Part shown: positions 1 through 5,236 of the stretch, one piece after another
How positions within the stretch are numbered: position 1 is the first letter of the stretch
Layout: each line of letters starts with the position of its first letter
NCBI GenBank assembly: GCA_030536165.1
Contig: JAUNQM010000104.1
Location: 1-7,965, forward strand
DNA: 7,965 nucleotides
Reading direction: 5' to 3'
Source: Prevotellaceae bacterium
GTDB lineage: Bacteria > Bacteroidota > Bacteroidia > Bacteroidales > Bacteroidaceae
The notes under the pieces: model-generated
Seen by the model: only the letters and a program-made list of their open reading frames with translations
Told to the model about the DNA's origin: nothing
Databases searched by the model: none
Program-made: the position numbers and the translations under genes

Positions 1-221
1 GCCTTGTGTGATTCGGTGTCGAGCAGATAGTCTGGAAAATATTTCCATGCAACGAAATATCCAGGATAGACTTCCGTCGGCATATAGTCTCGGCACCAAA
101 TATCATTCGTTCCTTTTAGCAAAGCATGAGCAACACCATACTTATCTAATATCTCGACAATTCCAGTATATGTCTTTGGGCATCGCGATGGAAGTAAATC
201 TGAAAAATAAACCTTTTCCAT
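1..221 (-). CDS. Agmatine deiminase family protein, N-terminal part (cut by window edge)
   Basis: The gene starts at an ATG (219-221) and stays open to the left edge, giving about 73 residues of a protein that is usually over 300 long. Residues 35-48 carry the block KGTNDIWCRDYMP. It matches the W-x-R-D-x-x-P signature of the agmatine deiminase / Porphyromonas-type peptidylarginine deiminase family, enzymes with the guanidino-group-modifying pentein fold. The opening, with SDLLPSRCP near residue 7, resembles the short Bacteroidota members annotated only as agmatine deiminase family. Known family members hydrolyse agmatine to N-carbamoylputrescine and ammonia, or deiminate peptidyl-arginine. 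The catalytic His and Cys lie beyond the window, so activity and substrate cannot be judged. There is no signal peptide, so it is probably cytoplasmic. It has its own promoter upstream (272-302) and is separated from priA by 305 bp, so it is probably transcribed independently. The family is fairly sure; the substrate is not. Confidence 0.85.
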   Translation of the reverse strand, partial: MEKVYFSDLLPSRCPKTYTGIVEILDKYGVAHALLKGTNDIWCRDYMPTEVYPGYFVAWKYFPDYLLDTESHK

Positions 222-271
222 TGTAACCGACAGCTTAAGATTGTAGTTGTATGGACTTTTTGAAAACGCTG

Positions 272-302
272 CAAAAGTACACCAGCAAACATTACAATCC
301 AA
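272..302 (-). promoter_or_regulatory. Bacteroidota-type promoter for the agmatine-deiminase-family gene
   Basis: On the minus strand the -7 element TACTTTTG (279 down to 272) fits TAnnTTTG. A TTG -33 element lies at 302-300, 20 bp upstream. Transcription would begin around 265, leaving a leader of about 44 nt before the ATG at 221. No strong Shine-Dalgarno sequence is visible in the leader, as is usual in this phylum. Confidence 0.72.
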
Positions 303-526
303 GTTTTTTTTGTTAAAAGTGGTTAAGATTGCGCGAAAAGTTATTTGTTATTTTATTAAAATTCAATAAATTAAGAAGACAATTTACCTTCATACCAATC
401 AAGTCACGTTATGTAGTACCTATGAGATTATATTCCACTCCAATCAGCTCGTCAATAATAGTTTCGGGTTGGGATTAATATTACTATCCCTTTTTCTTTC
501 CATTTCGTTTGGCAACTATATTTCAA
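303..526. other. Gap between priA and the agmatine-deiminase-family gene
   Basis: This is A+T-rich sequence upstream of the 272-302 promoter. I see no supportable gene and no RNA. The only hairpin I can draw is weak: GGGAT at 471-475 pairs with ATCCC at 486-490, followed on the plus strand by a run of T (491-495). In that orientation it resembles a poor terminator for plus-strand transcription, but there is no plus-strand gene for it to serve. No convincing terminator is visible for priA on the minus strand. Confidence 0.5.
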
Positions 527-2827
527 CTACAGCGGATCAACATCGTAATACATCTGCAGACTTGGATAGCGGTTGCTGTTGAGGAGTTCGTCTTGGGCTT
601 TGATGAGGTATTCACGGACTCGTGAAAGTGACAGGCCGTTTTCTATCTTCACAACTATCTTGCGTATATGCAGCGACTGCACGCGCCCAACGGCAGGTTT
701 ATCAGGGCCGAGAATGCGTTCACCAAATATCTTTGTCAGGTTGTAGCCGAGTTCGTGACTTGCCTTTTCCACCACATCGGCGTTCTTATGCTTTACATAT
801 ATATATATAATGTGGTAGAAAGGCGGATAATGGAAGAACTGTCTTTCGGCAAGCGTATCGTTGTAGAAAGCATTGTAATCATTCTCTACGACATGATGTA
901 TCAGTGGCAAGTTGGCGTTCTTTGTCTGCAATATCACCTTTCCACGCTTCCCACGACGCCCAGCACGACCACTCACCTGCGTCATCATCATAAATGATTG
1001 TTCGTATGCGCGGAAGTCTGGATAGTTGAGCATAGTATCGGCATCCATTATGCCAACGACACTCACACGGTCAAAGTCTAGCCCCTTGCTCACCATCTGC
1101 GTGCCAATAAGCAGGTTTGTGCGACCTGCGGCAAAGTCGGAGATGATTCTTTCATACGCACTTCGTGTGCGAGTAGTATCGAGATCCATACGCGCCACAC
1201 GTGCCTGTGGGAACATCTCGGCAACATATTCTTCAATCTTTTCCGTTCCTATTCCCTTACCACGAAGATTCTTTCCACCACAGACAGGACATTTCTCTGG
1301 AATAGTGTATGTGTGTCCGCAGTAGTGGCATGTCAGTATGTCAGCCGACTTATGATATGTAAGGCTCACGTCGCACGCAGTACACTTCGGCACCCATCCA
1401 CAGTCCTTACATTCTATCATGGAATTAAACCCACGACGGTTCTGGAACAATATCACCTGCTCATCGTTAGCCAAAGCCTCGCGTATGCTTTCGGTGAGCA
1501 AAGGCGAGAATGGTGTGCGCATGACGAGTCGCCTTTGCAAGTCCTTTACATCGACAATGCAAATTTCCGGCAAACTAACATCTTGATGGCGATGTGTGAG
1601 TGTAACAAGCCCATATTTGCCTGTCTGTGCATTGTACATCGTTTCGAGCGATGGAGTTGCCGTGCCAAGCAGAGTCTTTGCGCCGTACATCTTTGCCAAC
1701 ATAATAGCAACGCTCCTTGCATGATAGCGTGGTGCAGGATCTTGCTGTTTGTATGAAGTCTCGTGCTCCTCGTCGATAATCACAAGCCCAAGTCGCTTGA
1801 AAGGAAGAAATACAGACGAGCGCACGCCGAGTATGACGTCGTAAGGCTCATCAGATAACTGCTTGTTCCAAATCTCCACACGCTCAGCATCAGAGTATTT
1901 AGAATGATAGATGCCCAGCCGCCTGCCGAAGATTCTTTTCAGGCGTTGCATTATCTGCACTGTAAGTGCTATTTCAGGCAATAGATAGAGCACCTGATTG
2001 CCTTTTTCTATTTGTTCCTGAATGAGGTGAATATAGATTTCAGTCTTGCCGCTTGACGTCACTCCATGAAGAAGCGTGACGTTGTGACTTTCGAAACTTT
2101 TGCCGATTTCACCGTAAGATTTTTGTTGATACTCGTTAAGGCAATTGATTGTTTCGGGGCAATATGGTGCGTCTGTATTGAGCCGCCCGACCTCTCTTTC
2201 GCGAGTCACGAGGAAGCCCTTGTCGATAAGTTGTTTTACGACTGCCGCACTCACATGCGATGCATTCATCAGTTCGTCGCGAGTTATCAACCGAGGCAAA
2301 ATCACTCCCCTATCCTTATCGATGGCAGTCTGGGAGAGGCTACTTGCCCAATGCGACAGATCGAGAAACGTCTCCATTGCCTTACGTTGCATTGTTGCAC
2401 GCGAAAGCGAGTCGAGAATGAGATGTAGAGTTCTTTCTTCACGTAGTTTCTCTGGCAAATCAACACATTGCTCAGTCTTCGGACGATAATTGCCCTCTGC
2501 CTTCAGCCCCGACGGCATTGCAGCCTTGAAGATGTCTCCGAGAGGTGAAATGTAGTAGTCGGCAATCCATTGCCATAACTTGAACTGGTTTTCAGTTAGC
2601 GATGGCTTCGTGTCGAGCACTTCAAGTATCGGCTTTATTTTGTATGATGCGTCTTTCTTTTCTTCGCAATCATTGTAGCATTTGGTCACGATTCCTATCT
2701 GCGTCTTTGTCTTGCCAAATGGCACAAGCACCCTCATGCCTCGCTCAACGTGAGGCATGCCGTCCGGCACTTGGTAAGTGAAACTTACGTTGAGCGGAAT
2801 GGGCAATATGACATCGACATAAATCAT
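527..2827 (-). CDS. priA: Primosomal protein N' (replication restart DNA helicase PriA)
   Basis: PriA is a 3'-to-5' superfamily 2 helicase that recognises stalled forks and D-loops and reloads the replicative helicase after fork collapse. At 766 residues the protein is complete and of normal size. The N-terminal DNA-binding domain covers roughly residues 1-110. The helicase core shows Walker A GVTSSGKT (255-262), Walker B DEEH (352-355), motif III GTATPS (388-393) and motif VI QVSGRAGR (617-624). Between the core lobes are eight zinc-binding cysteines at 473, 476, 482, 485, 500, 503, 513 and 516, the expected two-zinc arrangement that contacts partner primosome proteins. The C-terminus ends in YDVDPL, typical of the family. 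The ATG at 2825-2827 gives the standard N-terminus. It lies 59 bp behind the SIMPL-family gene on the same strand and may be co-transcribed with it. I see no promoter matching the consensus in that gap. Confidence 0.97.
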   Translation of the reverse strand: MIYVDVILPIPLNVSFTYQVPDGMPHVERGMRVLVPFGKTKTQIGIVTKCYNDCEEKKDASYKIKPILEVLDTKPSLTENQFKLWQWIADYYISPLGDIFKAAMPSGLKAEGNYRPKTEQCVDLPEKLREERTLHLILDSLSRATMQRKAMETFLDLSHWASSLSQTAIDKDRGVILPRLITRDELMNASHVSAAVVKQLIDKGFLVTREREVGRLNTDAPYCPETINCLNEYQQKSYGEIGKSFESHNVTLLHGVTSSGKTEIYIHLIQEQIEKGNQVLYLLPEIALTVQIMQRLKRIFGRRLGIYHSKYSDAERVEIWNKQLSDEPYDVILGVRSSVFLPFKRLGLVIIDEEHETSYKQQDPAPRYHARSVAIMLAKMYGAKTLLGTATPSLETMYNAQTGKYGLVTLTHRHQDVSLPEICIVDVKDLQRRLVMRTPFSPLLTESIREALANDEQVILFQNRRGFNSMIECKDCGWVPKCTACDVSLTYHKSADILTCHYCGHTYTIPEKCPVCGGKNLRGKGIGTEKIEEYVAEMFPQARVARMDLDTTRTRSAYERIISDFAAGRTNLLIGTQMVSKGLDFDRVSVVGIMDADTMLNYPDFRAYEQSFMMMTQVSGRAGRRGKRGKVILQTKNANLPLIHHVVENDYNAFYNDTLAERQFFHYPPFYHIIYIYVKHKNADVVEKASHELGYNLTKIFGERILGPDKPAVGRVQSLHIRKIVVKIENGLSLSRVREYLIKAQDELLNSNRYPSLQMYYDVDPL

Positions 2828-2847
2828 TTACGATTTAATCTGTAGTC

Positions 2848-2879
2848 TCGAAATATCGAAGCATCAAACAATCGAAATG
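2848..2879. repeat. Four-copy degenerate 8-bp tandem repeat behind the SIMPL gene
   Basis: Read on the plus strand, four consecutive octamers start with TC and keep an 8-bp register: TCGAAATA at 2848 and, after two diverged copies, TCGAAATG at 2872. The second copy differs from the first at the last three positions, and the third keeps TC-AAA-A. The array begins 7 bp beyond the stop codon of the SIMPL gene and ends 20 bp before the priA start, so it fills most of the 59-bp gap. Its function is unknown. Confidence 0.6.
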
Positions 2880-2886
2880 GCAAAGC

Positions 2887-3585
2887 TTAATCCTTAAGCG
2901 AATAAGTCACCGTCGTTACCACGCGTATTTTCTTCATCCACGGTGCTGTCTCGCTGGCATTCTCGATTGAGAACTGCCCCTGGTCGGCTTTCACAATCTT
3001 ATTTATGCTGCTTTGCGAGTTCTCGGCAAACTGCTCAGCGGTCTTCTGTGCATTGCTTATTGCCTCTTTCATCATCTCAGCCTTCTTGTCCTTGAAAGCA
3101 ACATATTCGTATGAAGGAGTTGTATTGTAGCCATTTGCAAAGGCAATGCCCTGCTTCAGCAATTCACCCTGACGGTTGACGAGAGTGCGTACAAGAGCCA
3201 CATTCTTCGATGTGATGGTCAGGTTCGAAGTGACTATATAGCGATACGATTTCTTGTTTTCACTCCACTCATTGGCCTCGAGGTCTTCAACCGACATAGC
3301 ACCGAGCATAATATCTTCAGCCTTTATTCCGTTCTGAATGAAGAAGTCTTTTGTTTTCTTCTGTGTGGCAGATGCTTGGTCGTAGAGTTCAGAGAGGTCA
3401 TTGCCCATTACCTTAGTCTGCACAGGCCATGTAGCCTTGTCGGCTTCAACCTCGACTTCAGCAAGTCCCTTCACTGTCACCTGACGGTCTTTATTCACAA
3501 AATCGTCGATGCCCCACTTAATGCAAAGTCCGAGCACGACAATACCTGCGGCAATGATTGCCGACGAGATAATCTTGTCTTTCAT
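2887..3585 (-). CDS. SIMPL domain (YggE/BP26-like, DUF541) protein with N-terminal membrane anchor
   Basis: The protein has 232 residues from the ATG at 3583-3585. It begins MKDK, followed by one hydrophobic segment (about residues 5-22) that should anchor it in the inner membrane with the rest in the periplasm. The rest has the SIMPL pattern: an early VTVKGLAEVEVEAD strand region (about 36-49), a middle ITSKNVALV stretch, a YEYVAFKDKKAEMMKEAISNA segment in two parts (about 159-179), and a closing VVTTVTYSL strand (about 223-231). SIMPL/YggE proteins are periplasmic and have been linked to oxidative-stress resistance, but no enzyme reaction is established. The open frame reaches 3663. I preferred 3585 because the extension would be translated from the spacer and would add a second hydrophobic stretch in front of the normal anchor. 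It lies 92 bp after adenosine deaminase and 59 bp before priA. Confidence 0.85.
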   Translation of the reverse strand: MKDKIISSAIIAAGIVVLGLCIKWGIDDFVNKDRQVTVKGLAEVEVEADKATWPVQTKVMGNDLSELYDQASATQKKTKDFFIQNGIKAEDIMLGAMSVEDLEANEWSENKKSYRYIVTSNLTITSKNVALVRTLVNRQGELLKQGIAFANGYNTTPSYEYVAFKDKKAEMMKEAISNAQKTAEQFAENSQSSINKIVKADQGQFSIENASETAPWMKKIRVVTTVTYSLKD

Positions 3586-3643
3586 AATGATATACTGTTT
3601 TTTATGGGAACTAATTAGAAAATATAGGATTACTATAAAACCT

Positions 3644-3675
3644 AAAACCGCACAACCGTACAACCGTCCAACCGC
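3644..3675. repeat. Four-copy 8-bp tandem repeat behind the adenosine deaminase gene
   Basis: Four consecutive octamers share the core AACCG. On the plus strand the second and third copies (3652-3659 and 3660-3667) are both ACAACCGT. The first (3644-3651) is AAAACCGC and the last (3668-3675) is CCAACCGC. The array starts 2 bp past the adenosine deaminase stop codon (3678-3680) and occupies about a third of the 92-bp gap to the SIMPL start. No stem-loop explains it. Confidence 0.75.
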
Positions 3676-3677
3676 AA

Positions 3678-4763
3678 TTACATATAGTATTCGTGCACCT
3701 GCTTGCGAAGCTTTGCCTTCAGATCTTCTGGGGCGAACGACATGTCGATTGCATTATCAAGACACCATACAGCATCGGCCTTTGTCATGCCAAAAGTCTT
3801 GCGTACCAACTCGTATTCCTTGCGCAAGTCTGTGCCAATAATAGCCATGTCGTCGGTGTTGATGCACACTTTAACCCCTGCGCTCTTCAGCGTAAGATAA
3901 GGGAATTCCTTTATATCGCTGATAAGTTCGGTGCAAAGGTTTGACGAAGGGCAGATTGTGAGCGGCACATTTCTTTCGGCAAGTTCGCGCACCATCTGAG
4001 GGTCTTTCGTTGCAAGTATGCCGTGTTCTATTCGCCTTGCACCGAAATCAACAGCCATACGGACGCTATCCACGCCTGTCATTGCGCCATTGGCTTCGCC
4101 TGCATGAAGCACGAAAGGCACTCCAAGTTGGCGTGCGTATGCAAAAATGTCCGCAAAGTCGCTGGTAGGGAAGATGTCCTCAGGACCTGCGAGGTCTGTG
4201 CAAACAACCCCACGCCCCATATATTTCGCCACCATTTCAATGGTTTGCATGTTGAGGTCGTGAATCTTCTTGTCGGTACCTCTGATGCACGAAAGAATCA
4301 ATCGGCACGGCACCACGCTGTCATCGAGCCCCTTTATCGCAGCTTCTACCACCTGCGGCATGGTCAGACCTTTGAACATTGAGTATTGCGGAGCGAAACG
4401 TATCTCCGTGTATATCACGCCTTGTTCACGGAATTCATGCAGCAGATTCTCGATGCTCTTCGTAATAGCCGCCTCGGTCTGCAGGAGCGAACATGGATAA
4501 TCAAACTTTTCAAGGAACTGGTGCAGCGAATGGCAAGTAGGACCTGCGCATAATAAGTTATGAAGTTGTTCATCTGAAGGAACTGGCATGCCCTGCATCC
4601 TCGCCAACTCTTTTGCCGAAGCCATAGAGATGCTTCCATCGAGATGGACATGGAGGTCGATTAGCGCTCCGAACTCAAAGTCATACTCGTTGAGTATGCT
4701 TTCATTATGGTTACAGTCATTCACGCACTTGCTTTGGGCAGTGCTCAACATATTTTTGCACAT
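3678..4763 (-). CDS. add: Adenosine deaminase
   Basis: The enzyme converts adenosine (and deoxyadenosine) to inosine and ammonia in purine salvage, in the cytoplasm. From the ATG at 4761-4763 it is 361 residues, close to the family's usual 330-350. All zinc and catalytic positions are visible: HVHLDG with metal ligands His38 and His40, EIRFAP (about 120-125), HAGE with His220 and catalytic Glu223, IEHG with His247, CPSSN (about 272-276), and NTDD with Asp304 and Asp305. HLDG rather than HIEG near the N-terminus favours adenosine deaminase over the related adenine deaminases. The frame is open back to 4961, but the extra 66 residues run across a promoter (4805-4835) and show no family similarity, so 4763 is the better start; 4751 is a second possibility. 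A TSS near 4798 would give a leader of about 35 nt. It may head a transcript that includes the SIMPL gene and priA. Confidence 0.93.
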   Translation of the reverse strand: MCKNMLSTAQSKCVNDCNHNESILNEYDFEFGALIDLHVHLDGSISMASAKELARMQGMPVPSDEQLHNLLCAGPTCHSLHQFLEKFDYPCSLLQTEAAITKSIENLLHEFREQGVIYTEIRFAPQYSMFKGLTMPQVVEAAIKGLDDSVVPCRLILSCIRGTDKKIHDLNMQTIEMVAKYMGRGVVCTDLAGPEDIFPTSDFADIFAYARQLGVPFVLHAGEANGAMTGVDSVRMAVDFGARRIEHGILATKDPQMVRELAERNVPLTICPSSNLCTELISDIKEFPYLTLKSAGVKVCINTDDMAIIGTDLRKEYELVRKTFGMTKADAVWCLDNAIDMSFAPEDLKAKLRKQVHEYYM

Positions 4764-4804
4764 TGTATGAAAATGATTATCCTTGTCCTTTCTTAAAAGT
4801 TGTG

Positions 4805-4835
4805 CAAAGATACGAATAAGCGAGCAAAAAACAAA
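4805..4835 (-). promoter_or_regulatory. Bacteroidota-type promoter for adenosine deaminase
   Basis: On the minus strand TTTG (4835 down to 4832) is followed after exactly 19 bp by TATCTTTG (4812 down to 4805), a full match to the TTTG-N19-TAnnTTTG consensus of the Bacteroidota primary sigma factor. Transcription would start near 4798. The element lies inside the longest open frame of the downstream gene, and this decides the start codon at 4763. Confidence 0.88.
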
Positions 4836-5188
4836 ATAAAAAGCAAAGATTTTTATTTTTATTACAGAGATTCTGACTTGCAAGGCAAAGGTGCGGCAAA
4901 GCATACCCTCACTACGGCAAAAACACTCTTTGCTATCAGTTATCGTAAGTCGATTCGTCACGCATCGTTACTACTCTTGCAACACGTCATTTATACTCGA
5001 AAAAAGTTTTGAAAAACTTTGTCCGAAGTTTTGCAAAACTTCAGTCGAAGTTTTTCAAAACTTTTCTTGAGTTAATGCGACGTGTAAAGTAACGACTAAC
5101 GACGTGTACATTTTCGCATGCAGATAACACACGTCCGTATTAGGAAGTAAGGACTCGACTATGCGCAAAAACGAATCGGGTAAAAAGA
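4836..5188. other. Gene-free region upstream of adenosine deaminase, with nested palindromes
   Basis: This stretch lies between the terminator at 5189-5220 and the promoter at 4805-4835. I see no gene in it on either strand. The part nearest the promoter (about 4836-4860) is A+T-rich. The part from 4882 to 4922 repeats GGCAAA three times (4884, 4895, 4916). The part from 4966 to 5135 holds the palindrome array and repeated GACGTGT heptamers described separately. The whole could be a non-autonomous dispersed repeat, but one copy cannot prove that. Confidence 0.55.
5003..5068. repeat. Three tandem 18-bp palindromes with 22-bp spacing
   Basis: Three units begin at 5003, 5025 and 5047, exactly 22 bp apart. 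The middle one, GAAGTTTTGCAAAACTTC (5025-5042), is a perfect palindrome. The first, AAAGTTTTGAAAAACTTT (5003-5020), and the third (5047-5064) have 8-bp arms around a 2-bp centre, with one imperfect end pair in the third. The first and third are also reverse complements of each other over 17 bp, so the array can fold either as three small hairpins or as one long arm with the middle unit at its tip. The 4-bp linkers are GTCC and AGTC. There is no T-run after it in the direction of any gene, so it does not look like a standard terminator. Confidence 0.85.
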
Positions 5189-5220
5189 AAGTCGGATGAA
5201 CCTTATGATTCATCCGACTT
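5189..5220 (-). terminator. Rho-independent terminator of the glutaminase-A-like gene
   Basis: A perfect 12-bp inverted repeat, AAGTCGGATGAA (5189-5200) and TTCATCCGACTT (5209-5220), encloses an 8-nt loop. On the minus strand the hairpin is followed by TTCTTTTT (5188-5181), a U-rich tail. It begins 16 bp past the stop codon at 5237-5239. There is no T-run on the other side, so it acts in the minus direction only. Confidence 0.9.
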
Positions 5221-5236
5221 CGTGATATTGAAGCTG

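Noticed and set aside
8..226. A 72-codon plus-strand open frame at the left edge
   Set aside because: It is the antisense shadow of the agmatine-deiminase-family gene, whose minus frame carries a recognisable motif.
471..495. Hairpin followed by a T-run on the plus strand behind priA
   Set aside because: The stem is only 5 bp, and the T-run is on the wrong side for the minus-strand gene priA. No plus-strand gene ends here.
409..503. Possible gene remnant behind priA: a 19-residue minus-strand frame from ATG 501-503, and an overlapping 21-codon open stretch (409-474) in another frame with protein-like composition
   Set aside because: Both are too short to judge, the second has no start codon, and joining them needs a frameshift I cannot support. 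Comparison with related genomes would be needed to call a decayed gene.
1313..1756. A 147-codon plus-strand frame inside priA, and other long antisense frames in priA and the glutaminase-like gene
   Set aside because: The minus-strand proteins are complete and carry all family motifs. The antisense frames show only Cys/Arg/Ser-rich sequence without domains.
3586..3663. A longer start for the SIMPL-family protein at 3663
   Set aside because: It would begin inside the octamer array and put an extra hydrophobic segment before the normal membrane anchor. Family members begin close to the anchor.
4800..5012. A 70-codon plus-strand open frame upstream of adenosine deaminase
   Set aside because: It runs antisense through the adenosine deaminase promoter and into the first palindrome. 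Its composition is Lys-rich low complexity and it has no family resemblance.
5003..5068. CRISPR array or transcription terminator reading of the palindrome cluster
   Set aside because: Repeat and spacer would total only 22 bp, with 4-bp linkers and only three units, which is far from CRISPR. A clear terminator for the upstream gene already exists at 5189-5220, and no U-tract follows the palindromes in the gene direction.
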